Shown piece by piece: positions 20,798-29,846 of a DNA stretch of 51,973 nucleotides; the first letter of the stretch is position 1; every line of letters starts with the position of its first letter. Under the pieces are notes generated by a model that was not told the origin of the DNA, did not search any database, and worked only from the letters and a program-made list of their open reading frames with translations. The stretch covers positions 1 through 51,973 of the forward strand of contig DAHUYE010000025.1 of the NCBI GenBank assembly GCA_027315345.1, written 5' to 3'. Made by a program: the position numbers and the translations under genes. Source of the DNA: Actinomycetota bacterium (GTDB lineage: Bacteria; Actinomycetota; Acidimicrobiia; Acidimicrobiales; JAJPHE01).

Positions 20798-22555
20798 ATG
20801 CGGGTCGTCCGGGTCGTGCCCGACGTGGCCGGCATCGATAAGGAGTTCGACTACTCGGTCCCCGAGGCCCTGGACGCTCTAATCGGCGTGGGGACCTCGG
20901 TCCGGGTTCCTCTGCACGGACGGCGGGTGGCGGGCTGGGTGGTGGCCGATCAGGTCGCCCCACCCCCCGGGGTACGCCTGCTGCCGGTCCGGGCCGTGCG
21001 CGGCCTGGGCCCCGGGCCCGAGGTGGTGGAGCTGGCCGGCTGGGCGGCGTGGCGGTGGGCAGGGCGGATGGCCAGCGTTCTGCGGGCCGCCTCGGCGCCC
21101 CGGTTGGTGGACTCCCTGCCCCGTCCGCCGGCGTCCCGGCTGCCCGCCCCGGCCGGGGAGGAGCGACTCTGGGCGGATGCCTTCAGCGGGCCGCCCACGG
21201 TTGTGCGCCTAGGACCGGCCGCCGATCGCTGGCCTCTGGTGGAGGCGGCCGCCGCCCTCGCCGCCGGGGGAGGCAGTGTCCTGGTTCTGGCCCCGAACGT
21301 CACCGACGCCGGGGTGGTGGCCGGACGCCTGACCCGCCGGGGTGGGGCCGTGGCCCTGATGCCGGACCAGTGGGCCGAGGCGGCCGCCGGAGGGCGGGTG
21401 GTGGTGGGGGCCAGGGGGGCGGCCTGGGCTCCGGCTCCGCATCTGGCCGGGGTGCTGGTGCTCGACGGCCACGATGAGGCCTACAAGGAGGAGAGGAACC
21501 CGTGCTGGTCGGCCTGGCAAGTGGCCGCCGAGCGGGCCGCCCGGGCCGGCGCCCCGTGTGTGATCGCCTCCCCCTGTCCGACGGTGGACTTGCTGGCCGG
21601 GGCCCGCCTGGTGCATCCGCCCCGGCCGGTCGAACGTTCCCAGTGGCCGGTGGTGGAAGTGGTCGACCGCCGGGCCGATGACCCCCGGTCGGGAATGATC
21701 TCCGAGCGACTGGTGGGCCTGCTCCGATCCGGCCCGGGCCAGCCGGGGCGTCCCCTGGTCTGCGTGCTCAACCGGCGGGGCCGGGCCCGGCTGCTGGCCT
21801 GCCGGGCCTGTGGGACCGTGGTCCGTTGCCACGTTTGCACCTCGGCCATGGTGCAACGGCGCGGGGCGGGGCGGCTGTCCTGCACCCGCTGTGATGCCGA
21901 GCGGCCCCTGCTCTGTGCGGACTGCGGCGCCACCCGCCTGTCCGTGCTCCGCCCTGGGGTCACCCGGCTGGTGGAGGAGTTGAGCGCCCTGGCCGGGGTG
22001 GAGGTGGCCGAGGTGAGCTGGGACGTGAAGGCTGACGAGGAATGGGAGGGGGCTTCCATCCTGGTGGGGACGGAGGCGGCTCTGCACCGGGTTCGGCGGG
22101 CGGGGGCGGTCGTCTTTCTGGAGATCGATCAGGAGCTGACGGCTCCCCGCTTCCGCGCCGCCGAGCAGGCCATGGCCCTGATCGTCCGGGCCGGCCGGCT
22201 GGTGGGGGCCCGGGGCCGGGTGGTGGTCCAGACCCGGCTGCCCGAACACGAGGTCCTCCGGGCCGCGGCCGGGGCCGAGCCGGCGGAGTTGGCCCAAGCC
22301 GAGACGGAACGCCGGCGCGCCCTCCGCCTTCCCCCGTACTCGGCCCTGGCCCTCGTCACCACCTCTGAGCCCGCCGCCGTGTCGGCCCAACTGGCGGCGG
22401 CCGGGCTGGCCGTGGCCGACCTGGACGCCGGCTCGCTTCTGGCCCGGGCTCCGGACTCCGCCGCCCTGGCCGACGCCCTGGCCTCGGCCGGCCAGGCCAT
22501 GGACCCGGCCCTGCGGGCCACCATGCGGGTGGAGGTCGACCCGAGTCGGGTGTGA
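20798..22555 (+). CDS. priA: PriA-like primosomal protein N', helicase motifs degenerate
   Basis: 585 residues from ATG 20798. PriA restarts collapsed replication forks. The N-terminal DNA-binding domain is recognisable (VVPDVAGIDKEFDYSVPE, VRVPLHGRRVAGWV), as are the eight zinc-binding cysteines (CRACGTVVRCHVC and CTRCD, CADCG). The Walker A motif GVTGSGKTEVY is absent: the corresponding segment reads VVRLGPAADRWPLV. The DEEH box is replaced by LDGHDEAYKEE. This ATPase-deficient form is known in actinobacteria and presumably acts as a structural loader. Gap to metK is 23 bases with GGAGG. Confidence 0.88.
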   Translation: MRVVRVVPDVAGIDKEFDYSVPEALDALIGVGTSVRVPLHGRRVAGWVVADQVAPPPGVRLLPVRAVRGLGPGPEVVELAGWAAWRWAGRMASVLRAASAPRLVDSLPRPPASRLPAPAGEERLWADAFSGPPTVVRLGPAADRWPLVEAAAALAAGGGSVLVLAPNVTDAGVVAGRLTRRGGAVALMPDQWAEAAAGGRVVVGARGAAWAPAPHLAGVLVLDGHDEAYKEERNPCWSAWQVAAERAARAGAPCVIASPCPTVDLLAGARLVHPPRPVERSQWPVVEVVDRRADDPRSGMISERLVGLLRSGPGQPGRPLVCVLNRRGRARLLACRACGTVVRCHVCTSAMVQRRGAGRLSCTRCDAERPLLCADCGATRLSVLRPGVTRLVEELSALAGVEVAEVSWDVKADEEWEGASILVGTEAALHRVRRAGAVVFLEIDQELTAPRFRAAEQAMALIVRAGRLVGARGRVVVQTRLPEHEVLRAAAGAEPAELAQAETERRRALRLPPYSALALVTTSEPAAVSAQLAAAGLAVADLDAGSLLARAPDSAALADALASAGQAMDPALRATMRVEVDPSRV

Positions 22556-22575
22556 GAAACGGCCCGGCCCCCCGG

Positions 22576-22581
22576 TAACAT
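22576..22581 (+). promoter_or_regulatory. Candidate -10 element of a leaderless def promoter
   Basis: TAACAT, 6 bases before the GTG of def. A partial -35 (GTGAGA, four of six matches to TTGACA) lies about 18 bases upstream at the priA stop codon. The intervening GGGAG could alternatively be a Shine-Dalgarno site. Confidence 0.35.
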
Positions 22582-22587
22582 CGGGAG

Positions 22588-23106
22588 GTGGCCAGCTACG
22601 AGATCCGCATCTTCGGGGACCCCGGACTGCGCCAGCGGACGGCGGACGTCACGACCTTCGACGGTTCCCTGGCCCGGCTGGCCGAGGACATGATCACCAC
22701 CATGTACGACGCCCCGGGGACGGGGCTGGCCGCCAACCAGGTCGGTGTGCGCAAGCGGGTGTTCGTCTACGACGTGGGCGAGGGCCCCCGCACCATCGTC
22801 AACCCCGAGATCGTCGAGTCGAGGGGGGAGTGGACCTTCGAAGAGGGCTGCCTGTCGGTGCCCGGCCTGTACTGGCCCATCGTGCGGCCCAAGGAAGTCC
22901 ACCTGCGGGGCCAGGACCTCGATGGCGAGGAGATCTTCATCGAAGGCGATGAACTACTCGGCCGCGTGTTCCAGCACGAGGTCGATCACCTCGACGGCGT
23001 GCTCCTGCTGGAACGCCTGGACGAGGACCAGCGCAAGGGAGCCCTACGAACCCTGCGCACCCGCACCCTGGGCCTGCCCGACGGCCCGACCGGTCCCGAG
23101 CTCTAG
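22588..23106 (+). CDS. def: Peptide deformylase
   Basis: 172 residues. Removes the formyl group from N-terminal formylmethionine. All three motifs are present: GTGLAANQ (44-51), EEGCLS with metal-ligand Cys88, and QHEVDH with His130, Glu131 and His134. Followed immediately by fmt, the enzyme that adds the formyl group to initiator tRNA, the classical pairing. Confidence 0.97.
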   Translation: MASYEIRIFGDPGLRQRTADVTTFDGSLARLAEDMITTMYDAPGTGLAANQVGVRKRVFVYDVGEGPRTIVNPEIVESRGEWTFEEGCLSVPGLYWPIVRPKEVHLRGQDLDGEEIFIEGDELLGRVFQHEVDHLDGVLLLERLDEDQRKGALRTLRTRTLGLPDGPTGPEL

Positions 23107-23108
23107 TC

Positions 23109-24023
23109 CTGGCCCGCCTGGTCTATCTGGGCACCCCCGCTCTGGCCGTCGGGCCGCTGCGGGCCCTGGTCGAGGCCGGCCACCGGATCGAGCTGGTGGT
23201 GAGCCAGCCTGACCGCCGCCGGGGCCGCGGTTCAGGACTGGTGCCCTCTCCGGTCAAGGCGGCCGCCGCCGAGCTGGGGTTACCGGTCACCTCCCGGGTG
23301 GCCGACGTCAAGGACTCCGGAGCCGAGCTGGGGGTGGTGGTGGCCTTCGGCCGGCTCATCAAGCCCGACGTCCTGGCCGCCGTACCCATGGTCAACCTGC
23401 ACTTCTCCCTCCTGCCCCGCTGGCGGGGGGCGGCCCCGGTGGAGCGGGCCCTCCTGGCCGGTGATGAACGCACCGGCGTCTGCCTCATGGCCCTGGATGA
23501 GGGGCTCGACACCGGGGCGATCTACCGGCGGGCCGAGGTGCCCATCGGGCCCCGGGTCACCCTGGAGGGGTTGCGATCCGAGTTGGTGGAACTGGGGACC
23601 GCCATGCTGATCGAGAGCCTGGCCGGCGGGCCGTCCGGCCTGGGCGGGGCCGTTCCCCAGGATGGGGCGGCGACCTACGCGGCCAAGATCGAACCGGAGG
23701 AGCTTCACATCGACTGGGCCCAGCCCGCCGTCCGGCTGGACCGGCTCGTCCGCCTGGGCGGGGCCTGGACCACGGCCGCCGGCAAGCGCCTTCGGGTCCT
23801 GGCCGCCCGCCCCGAGCCACCGGCGGCGGACGAACCGGAACGCCCGGCCACAGAAGGGCTGCCGCCCGGCTCGGTGCTGCCCGGCCCCGGCGGGCCACTG
23901 GTCGTCACCGGTGACGGGGTCCTCCGCCTGGAGCGGGTCCAACCCGAGGGGCGGGGCCCGATGGATGCGGCGGACTGGCGGCGGGGTGCCCGCCTGCCCG
24001 ACCCGGCCGTCCTCGGCTCTTGA
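23109..24023 (+). CDS. fmt: Methionyl-tRNA formyltransferase, inferred CTG start
   Basis: 304 residues if begun at CTG 23109, a normal Fmt length. Transfers a formyl group from 10-formyl-THF to Met-tRNAi. The N-terminal Rossmann strand (LVYLGTPALAVGPLRALVEAGH) is fully encoded in frame from two bases after the def stop, yet the first standard start is GTG 23196, which would remove 29 conserved residues. No ATG/GTG/TTG lies upstream in frame. The catalytic region VNLHFSLLPRWRGAAP and LDTGAIY are intact, and the C-terminal OB domain ends at the TTG of rsmB. Confidence 0.93.
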   Translation: MARLVYLGTPALAVGPLRALVEAGHRIELVVSQPDRRRGRGSGLVPSPVKAAAAELGLPVTSRVADVKDSGAELGVVVAFGRLIKPDVLAAVPMVNLHFSLLPRWRGAAPVERALLAGDERTGVCLMALDEGLDTGAIYRRAEVPIGPRVTLEGLRSELVELGTAMLIESLAGGPSGLGGAVPQDGAATYAAKIEPEELHIDWAQPAVRLDRLVRLGGAWTTAAGKRLRVLAARPEPPAADEPERPATEGLPPGSVLPGPGGPLVVTGDGVLRLERVQPEGRGPMDAADWRRGARLPDPAVLGS

Positions 24024-25171
24024 GCCCGTCCTTGACCCCCAACGCCCGCTCGGTCGCCCTGGAGGCCCTGGCCCGCATCGACGGCGGCGCCTACGCCAAT
24101 ATCGTCCTTCCCTCCATCCTCCGCCGCAGCGGGCTGGACAGCCGGGACCGGCGTCTGGCCACCGAGCTGGTCTACGGCACCACCCGGATGCGGCGGGCCT
24201 GCGATCACCTGGTGGACCGCTTCGTGCGGGGTGAGCTCGAGGCCGAGGTTCGCCGGGTCCTGCGCCTGGGGGCGTATCAGCTGGCTTTCACGGACATTCC
24301 CGACCACGCCGCCGTCTCCGCCACCGTGGACGAAGCTCCCCGCCGGGCCCGGGGCCTGGTCAACGCCGTATTGCGCAAGGTGGCTCATCTCCCACTGGGT
24401 CAGTGGCCGGACCCGGCCACCCGGCTGTCGTATCCGGACTGGCTGGTGGAACGCCTGGGGCGCGATCTGGGCCCGGCCGACGCCAGCGCGGCCCTGGAGC
24501 AGATGAACCGCCGGCCGGTGGTCACCGAGCGCGAGGACGGCTACATCCAGGATCAGGCCTCCCAGTGGGTGGCCGAGTACGTCGGCGCCGCCGGAGCGCA
24601 CCGGGTAGCCGACATCTGCGCCGCTCCGGGGGGAAAGGCCACCGCCATCGCCTCGGCCCCGGGCCGGCCCGTGGTGGTGGCGGCCGATGTGGATCCGGGC
24701 CGGGCAGGGCTGATCGGCCAGAACACCCGGCGGCTGGAGTTGCCCAACGTGGTGACGTTGGTGGCCGACGGGACCGCTCCGCCGTTGCGCCCGGGGGCCT
24801 TCGACGCCGTCCTGGTCGACGCCCCCTGCTCCGGCCTTGGAGTATTGGGCCGCCGGCCGGATGCCCGCTGGCGCCTCGACGCCGACGGCCCGGAACGCCT
24901 GGCCGGGCTGCAGCGCCGGCTGGTGGCGGCTGCCGCCGCCCTGGTGGCCGGGGGCGGCCGGCTGTACTACTCGGTCTGCACCGTCACCGCCGCCGAGACG
25001 CTCGGGGTCGACGCCTGGGCCAGGGAGAACCTGCCGGGCTGGGAGACGCTGGCCGGCCCGGAGCCGGCCGGAGCGAACGTCGCCTGGCGTCCCCACGGCC
25101 GGGGCTGGCTGTTGCTGCCCCAGGACGCCGGCACCGACGGCATGTACGTCCTCGGATTGCGCCGGCCGTGA
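24020..25171 (+). CDS. rsmB: 16S rRNA (cytosine-967-C5)-methyltransferase RsmB
   Basis: 383 residues. An N-terminal NusB-like RNA-binding domain (1 to ~140, with VALEALARIDGGAYAN and RGLVNAVLRKVAHL) is fused to a Rossmann methyltransferase. The SAM site is ADICAAPGGKATAIA; the two cysteines of m5C enzymes are in DAPCSGLG and YSVCTVTAAE. The TTG start overlaps the fmt stop (TTGA). def-fmt-rsmB is a common order. Confidence 0.95.
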   Translation: MSPSLTPNARSVALEALARIDGGAYANIVLPSILRRSGLDSRDRRLATELVYGTTRMRRACDHLVDRFVRGELEAEVRRVLRLGAYQLAFTDIPDHAAVSATVDEAPRRARGLVNAVLRKVAHLPLGQWPDPATRLSYPDWLVERLGRDLGPADASAALEQMNRRPVVTEREDGYIQDQASQWVAEYVGAAGAHRVADICAAPGGKATAIASAPGRPVVVAADVDPGRAGLIGQNTRRLELPNVVTLVADGTAPPLRPGAFDAVLVDAPCSGLGVLGRRPDARWRLDADGPERLAGLQRRLVAAAAALVAGGGRLYYSVCTVTAAETLGVDAWARENLPGWETLAGPEPAGANVAWRPHGRGWLLLPQDAGTDGMYVLGLRRP

Positions 25172-25199
25172 TCACCGAGGACATAGCCTCGGGCCGGCC

Positions 25200-25913
25200 A
25201 TGAGCGACTCGGAGCGGAGCCGGAGGGTGAGTATCGCCCCGTCCATACTGTCGGCCGACTTTGCCGAACTGGCCCGGGACGTGGAGTGCGTGGCGGCCCA
25301 AACCGACCTTTTGCACGTGGATGTCATGGACGGCCACTTCGTTCCCAACCTCACCATCGGGCCGCCGGTGGTGGCCGCCCTGCGCCGCCACAGTCGGGCT
25401 TATCTCGACTGCCACCTGATGATCACCGATCCGGCCGATTACCTGGAGGCTTTCGCCTCCGCCGGGGCGTCCGGCTGTTCCGTGCACGTCGAGGTCGGCC
25501 AGACCGAATCCCTCATCGCCCAGATGCGCGACCTCGGCCTGGACGCCGGCCTGGCCGTCAACCCCGAGACCCCCTTCGAGGTCTTCGCCCCCTTCCTGGG
25601 CCAGGTCGACCTGGTGCTGTTGATGACGGTCCATCCCGGCTTCGGCGGCCAGTCCTTCATGGCCGAGGTGCTGCCCAAGATCGCCCGGACGGCGGCGGCC
25701 CTGGAGGCCGGGGGCCACCCGGCGGTCCTCCAGGTCGACGGCGGCATCGACCCTGACACCGCCCCGCTGACGTCGGAAGCCGGGGCCCGGGCCTTCGTGG
25801 CCGGCAGCGCCATCTTCGGGCGGGACGACCCGTTGGGGGCCGCGGCCGCCCTGCGTCGAGCCGTAGGGGGCGAGGGAGCCGCCCGGCCCTGGCACCACCC
25901 CGGGGACGCCTGA
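25200..25913 (+). CDS. rpe: Ribulose-phosphate 3-epimerase
   Basis: 237 residues. Interconverts ribulose-5-phosphate and xylulose-5-phosphate in the pentose phosphate pathway; ribulose-5-phosphate is also a substrate of RibBA encoded downstream. TIM-barrel signatures: SILSADFAEL, LHVDVMDGHFVPNLTIGP, DCHLMI, TVHPGFGGQSF and QVDGGI. ATG 25200 gives the standard N-terminus; the 28-base gap after rsmB shows no strong ribosome-binding site. Confidence 0.96.
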   Translation: MSDSERSRRVSIAPSILSADFAELARDVECVAAQTDLLHVDVMDGHFVPNLTIGPPVVAALRRHSRAYLDCHLMITDPADYLEAFASAGASGCSVHVEVGQTESLIAQMRDLGLDAGLAVNPETPFEVFAPFLGQVDLVLLMTVHPGFGGQSFMAEVLPKIARTAAALEAGGHPAVLQVDGGIDPDTAPLTSEAGARAFVAGSAIFGRDDPLGAAAALRRAVGGEGAARPWHHPGDA

Positions 25914-25915
25914 TC

Positions 25916-26386
25916 ATGGCCTGGGCCGCCAAGGTCCTGACCGTTTCGGACGGAGTGATGGCGGGAACCCGGGAGGACCGCTCGGGCGCCGCCCTGGCCG
26001 CCCGCCTGGTCCAGGCCGGCTTCGACCTGGCCGATCAGCAGGTGGTCTCCGACGGCCGGGACGAGGTGGGCCGGCGCCTCACCGGGATGGCCGCCGGCTG
26101 GACCGGGCTGCTGGTCACCACCGGTGGGACGGGATTCGGGCCCCGGGACCTCACCCCCGAGGGCACCGCCGATGTTCTGGAGCGGGACGCGCCCGGCCTG
26201 GCCGAGGCCATGCGGCTGGTGAATCCCCTGGGGCGGCTGTCCCGGGGTCGGGCCGGGACCATCGGAACGTGCCTGGTCCTCAACGTCCCGGGATCCCCGG
26301 CCGGGGCGGTGGAGTGCCTGGAGGCGGTGCTGGACGTGATACCCCATGCTCTGTCGCTCTTGGCCGGGGAAACCGGCCAGCACTAG
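25916..26386 (+). CDS. MogA/MoaB family molybdenum cofactor protein
   Basis: 156 residues. MoCF-fold protein that binds molybdopterin; MogA-type proteins adenylylate it before Mo insertion. Motifs: LTVSDGVMAGTREDRSG, TTGGTGFGPRDLTPEGT and LNVPGSPAGAVECLE. No other moa, moe or mod gene is in the window, so the pathway context is absent and MogA versus MoaB cannot be settled. ATG starts two bases after the rpe stop. Confidence 0.9.
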   Translation: MAWAAKVLTVSDGVMAGTREDRSGAALAARLVQAGFDLADQQVVSDGRDEVGRRLTGMAAGWTGLLVTTGGTGFGPRDLTPEGTADVLERDAPGLAEAMRLVNPLGRLSRGRAGTIGTCLVLNVPGSPAGAVECLEAVLDVIPHALSLLAGETGQH

Positions 26387-26438
26387 ACTGGCCGGTCAAG
26401 AAACCCGGCTGGGCCCGCCCCGGGGCCGCGGCCGTTCG

Positions 26439-26521
26439 TCACGGAGTGCAACTTGCACGACCATGGTCACGGAGTGCACAGGCACGACCAGTCCGACGGA
26501 GTGCACAGGCACGACCAGTCC
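26439..26521 (+). repeat. Three tandem 27-28-base repeats at the start of ribD
   Basis: Copies begin at 26439, 26467 and 26495, sharing ACGGAGTGCACAGGCACGAC; the second and third are nearly identical over 26 bases, the first differs in the middle. The first contains the inferred Shine-Dalgarno (CGGAG) and TTG start of ribD, and the others are translated as GVHRHDQSD twice. There are no spacers, so this is a tandem repeat and not a CRISPR. Confidence 0.85.
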
Positions 26522-27532
26522 GACACGGATGGCGGCCTGATGGGCCTAGCCCTGGCCGCGGCCGAGACCGTTCGGGCCACGACGTCGCCCAACCCCTGGG
26601 TGGGGGCGGTCCTGGTGACCCGGAGCGGTGACCGCTTCCAGGGGGCTACCGAGCCTCCGGGCGGCCGGCACGCCGAGGTCGTGGCCATCGACGCCGCCCG
26701 GGCGGCCGGGGCCGAACTGGCCGGTTCGACCCTGTACACGACCCTGGAACCCTGCTGTCACCAGGGCCGGACCGGGGCCTGCACCGATGCCATCCTGGCG
26801 GCCGGGATCGTCCGGGTGGTGGTGGCCATAGCCGACCCGGATCCGCTGGTCGGAGGCCGGGGCCTGGAGATCCTCAAAGAGGCGGACGTGGAGGTCAGCC
26901 TGGGTGTCGCGGAGGCAGAGGCGGCCGCCCAGCTGGCCCCATACCTCAAGCACCGTCGCACCGGCCGTCCTTATGTGACCCTCAAGATGGCCTCCACCCT
27001 GGACGGCCGCAGCGCTGCCCCGGACGGCTCCAGCCGCTGGATAACCGGACCCGACGCCCGGGCCGACGTCCACCGCCTCCGGGCCGCCCACGACGCCGTC
27101 CTGGTGGGGGCGGGCACGGTGCGGGCCGATGATCCGGAGCTGACCGTCCGGATGGTCGAAGGTCCCCAGCCCCGGCGGGTGGTCCTGGGTCGGGCCGGGC
27201 CGGGGGCCAAGGTGCAGCCGGCCCTGGAGCTGTCCGGGGATCTCACCGAGGTGCTGGACGAACTGGGCCGCCAGGGGGTCCTCTCCGTGCTGGTGGAAGG
27301 GGGAGCCACGGTGGCCGGTTCCTTCCACCGGGCCGCTCTGGTGGACCGCTACGTGGTGTATTTGGCCCCGGCCCTTATGGGTGGGGACGACGGGCGGGGC
27401 CTGTTGGGGGGAGCCGGAGCGGCCACCATGGACGACGTCTGGCGGGGCCGGATAATCGGCGTCCAGCGCCTGGGCGAGGACCTGCGGGTGGATCTCGAGG
27501 CCCAAATCCGGCCTGCGGCGGACGCGGCCTGA
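26453..27532 (+). CDS. ribD: Bifunctional riboflavin biosynthesis deaminase/reductase RibD with His-rich N-terminal repeat
   Basis: 359 residues from TTG 26453. Deaminates then reduces the pyrimidine intermediate of riboflavin synthesis. The deaminase domain has the zinc site His73-Ala-Glu75 and PCCHQGRTGAC (Cys101, Cys110); the reductase domain begins near YVTLKMASTLDGRSA. TTG 26453 has CGGAG six bases upstream. ATG 26540 is unlikely as start because its Met matches an internal conserved position. The first ~27 residues are a His/Asp-rich repeat (GVHRHDQSD twice), absent from ordinary RibD and possibly metal-binding. Overlaps ribE by one base. Confidence 0.93.
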   Translation: MHDHGHGVHRHDQSDGVHRHDQSDTDGGLMGLALAAAETVRATTSPNPWVGAVLVTRSGDRFQGATEPPGGRHAEVVAIDAARAAGAELAGSTLYTTLEPCCHQGRTGACTDAILAAGIVRVVVAIADPDPLVGGRGLEILKEADVEVSLGVAEAEAAAQLAPYLKHRRTGRPYVTLKMASTLDGRSAAPDGSSRWITGPDARADVHRLRAAHDAVLVGAGTVRADDPELTVRMVEGPQPRRVVLGRAGPGAKVQPALELSGDLTEVLDELGRQGVLSVLVEGGATVAGSFHRAALVDRYVVYLAPALMGGDDGRGLLGGAGAATMDDVWRGRIIGVQRLGEDLRVDLEAQIRPAADAA

Positions 27533-28119
27533 TGTTCACCGGCATCGTCGAGGAGATGGGGGTGGTCGAGTCCCGGGAGGGAGGGCGCTTCCGATTCCGG
27601 GCCCCGGTGGTCAGCCAGGACGTCGAGCTGGGCGCCTCCATAGCCGTCAACGGCTGCTGTCTGACCGTGGTCGACTACGGGGACGGCTGGTGGGAGGCCG
27701 ACGTGGTGGAGGAGTCCCTGGGCCGGACCAACCTCGGCGACCTGAACCCGGGGGACCCGGTCAACTTCGAGCGGCCGGTGCGCCTGGCCGACCGGCTGGG
27801 CGGGCACCTGGTCCAGGGTCACGTGGACGGGGTCGGGGTCATAGTCTCGCCCGCTCCGGATCTGGAGGTCCGCACCCCCCCGTCGCTGCTGCGTTACATC
27901 GTGGAGAAGGGCTCGATCACCGTGGACGGTTGCAGCCTCACCGTGGTCACCCCCACCGAAGAAGGCTTCCGCTGCGCCATCATTCCCCACACCACCGAGG
28001 TGACCTCTCTGGCCCGCAAGGGGCCGGGGGACCGGGTCAACCTCGAGGTGGACGTCATCGCCAAGTACACCGAGCGGCTGTTGAGCTTCGCCAACGTGAC
28101 CGCTGATCAGGAAGGCTGA
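27532..28119 (+). CDS. ribE: Riboflavin synthase, alpha chain
   Basis: 195 residues with two tandem lumazine-binding barrels: the first starts [10 protein letters not shown] and holds [10 protein letters not shown], the second starts near [12 protein letters not shown] and holds [10 protein letters not shown]. Dismutates two 6,7-dimethyl-8-ribityllumazine molecules into riboflavin. Also called ribC in Bacillus naming. ATG shares a base with the ribD stop (TGATG). Confidence 0.96.
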   Translation: MFTGIVEEMGVVESREGGRFRFRAPVVSQDVELGASIAVNGCCLTVVDYGDGWWEADVVEESLGRTNLGDLNPGDPVNFERPVRLADRLGGHLVQGHVDGVGVIVSPAPDLEVRTPPSLLRYIVEKGSITVDGCSLTVVTPTEEGFRCAIIPHTTEVTSLARKGPGDRVNLEVDVIAKYTERLLSFANVTADQEG

Positions 28120-28123
28120 AGCC

Positions 28124-29344
28124 ATGCCCTTTGCCCCCATCGAGGATGCCATCGACGCCATCGGCCGGGGTGAGATCGTGGTTGTGGTCGATGACGAGGA
28201 CAGGGAGAACGAGGGCGACCTGATCATGGCGGCCGAGTTCGCCACCCCCGAGAAGATTGCCTTCTTCCTGGCCCACACCTCCGGGCTCATCTGCGTGCCG
28301 ATGACCGGGGAGCGCCTGGACGACCTCGATCTCCCCTTGATGGTGAGCACCAACACCGAGTCCCAGCGCACCGCCTTCACCGTGACGGTCGATTACCGCC
28401 ATGGGACCACCACAGGCATCTCGGCCGTGGATCGGGCCGCCACCATCCAGGCCCTCATCGACCCGGGCACCAAGCCCTCGGACCTGGCTCGCCCCGGCCA
28501 CATCCTCCCGCTCCGCTACCGAACGGGCGGGGTGCTGAAGCGGGCCGGCCACACCGAGGCCAGCGTCGATCTGGCCCGGGCCGCCGGCCTGTTCCCAGCC
28601 GGGGTGCTCTGCGAGGTGCTGAGCGAAGACAAGACCGACATGGCTCGCCTGCCCGAGCTGGAACGCTTCGCGGCCGAGCACGATCTCCCGCTCATCTCCA
28701 TAGCCGATCTCATCCGCTACCGCCGCCAGAAGGACAAGCTGGTCAAACGGGTGGGGGAGGCGAGGCTACCCACCCAGTACGGGGAGTTCACCTGTTACGC
28801 CTACGAGTCGGTCATCGACGGTGAAACCCATCTGGCCTTCGTGCACGGAGCGGTCCAAGGGGCCGACAACGTGCTGGTACGGGTCCATTCCGAGTGTCTG
28901 ACCGGTGACGTGTTCGGGTCGTTGCGGTGCGACTGTGGACCGCAGCTGAACGCGGCGATGCAGAAGATCGCCGCCGAAGGGCTCGGGGTGGTGGTCTATC
29001 TACGGGGTCACGAGGGCCGTGGCATCGGGATAGGGCACAAGCTGCGGGCCTACAACCTCCAGGAGCAGGGCCGGGACACGGTGGATGCCAATCTGGAACT
29101 GGGTCTGCCCGTCGACAGCCGGGAATACGGCATCGGATCACAGATCCTGGTCGATCTGGGGATCACCACCATGAGGGTCCTGACCAACAACCCGGCCAAA
29201 TACGGTGGACTGGAGGGCTTCGGGTTGGAGATAGTGGAGCGGGTACCGCTGGAGTCGAAGCCGACTCCAGAGAACATTGCCTACCTGCGCACCAAGCGTG
29301 ATCGCATGGGACACCTACTGGAAGGCCTCGATGACGTCCTCTGA
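28124..29344 (+). CDS. ribBA: Bifunctional 3,4-dihydroxy-2-butanone 4-phosphate synthase / GTP cyclohydrolase II
   Basis: 406 residues. The N-terminal RibB domain (1 to ~200) makes the four-carbon unit from ribulose-5-phosphate: [12 protein letters not shown] and [11 protein letters not shown] are its active-site motifs. The C-terminal RibA domain opens GTP: the zinc site is [15 protein letters not shown] and the catalytic loop GHEGRGIG. Both sets are intact, so both activities are expected. The end overlaps ribH by 14 bases. Confidence 0.97.
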   Translation: MPFAPIEDAIDAIGRGEIVVVVDDEDRENEGDLIMAAEFATPEKIAFFLAHTSGLICVPMTGERLDDLDLPLMVSTNTESQRTAFTVTVDYRHGTTTGISAVDRAATIQALIDPGTKPSDLARPGHILPLRYRTGGVLKRAGHTEASVDLARAAGLFPAGVLCEVLSEDKTDMARLPELERFAAEHDLPLISIADLIRYRRQKDKLVKRVGEARLPTQYGEFTCYAYESVIDGETHLAFVHGAVQGADNVLVRVHSECLTGDVFGSLRCDCGPQLNAAMQKIAAEGLGVVVYLRGHEGRGIGIGHKLRAYNLQEQGRDTVDANLELGLPVDSREYGIGSQILVDLGITTMRVLTNNPAKYGGLEGFGLEIVERVPLESKPTPENIAYLRTKRDRMGHLLEGLDDVL

Positions 29345-29834
29345 CCAGACCCGCCGACCCGCTTACACGGGAGGGGTGCGAGGCGACGGGATGCGCATAG
29401 CCGTGGCCTGCAGTCGCTTCAACGACCTCATTACCGAGCGCCTCCTGGCCGGCGCCCTCGACACCCTGGAGCGCCACGGCGTGGACCGGGCCTCCATTAC
29501 CGAGGCCTGGGTGCCGGGCGCCTTCGAGCTACCCCTGGTGGCCAAGACCCTGGCTGCCTCCGGAGAGGTCGACGCCGTCATCTGTCTGGGGGCGGTCATC
29601 CGGGGCGCCACCGGCCACTACGACCTGGTGGCCGGGCAGTGCGCGGCGGGCATCCAGGCCGCCCAGCTGGAGACCGGGGTGCCCATCATCTTCGGCGTGC
29701 TCACCACCGAGACCATTGACCAGGCCATCGAACGGGCCGGGGCCAAGATGGGCAACAAGGGATCGGAGGTGGCGGTGGCGGCCATCGAGATGGTCGATCT
29801 GCTCCGCCAGCTGCCCAAGCCCGCCGCCGGTTAG
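29331..29834 (+). CDS. ribH: 6,7-dimethyl-8-ribityllumazine synthase
   Basis: 167 residues from ATG 29331, or 147 from ATG 29391, which matches the first strand better ([11 protein letters not shown]). Condenses the RibD and RibB products; assembles as icosahedral shells or pentamers. Signatures: [29 protein letters not shown] with the catalytic His, and [16 protein letters not shown]. Completes a full ribD-E-BA-H set. No FMN riboswitch was found anywhere in the cluster. Confidence 0.95.
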   Translation: MTSSDQTRRPAYTGGVRGDGMRIAVACSRFNDLITERLLAGALDTLERHGVDRASITEAWVPGAFELPLVAKTLAASGEVDAVICLGAVIRGATGHYDLVAGQCAAGIQAAQLETGVPIIFGVLTTETIDQAIERAGAKMGNKGSEVAVAAIEMVDLLRQLPKPAAG

Positions 29835-29846
29835 GCCGGGGACGGA

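Noticed and set aside
21209-22390. 393-codon minus-strand frame opposite priA
   Set aside because: Low-complexity Gly/Pro/His/Gln translation with no domain; the plus strand has the PriA zinc cysteines.
26387-26452. FMN riboswitch before the riboflavin genes
   Set aside because: The 66-base gap is too short for the roughly 140-base RFN element and none of its conserved segments are seen.
26439-26521. CRISPR-like repeats
   Set aside because: The 27-28-base units are directly adjacent with no spacers, there are no cas genes, and the units are translated in the ribD frame.
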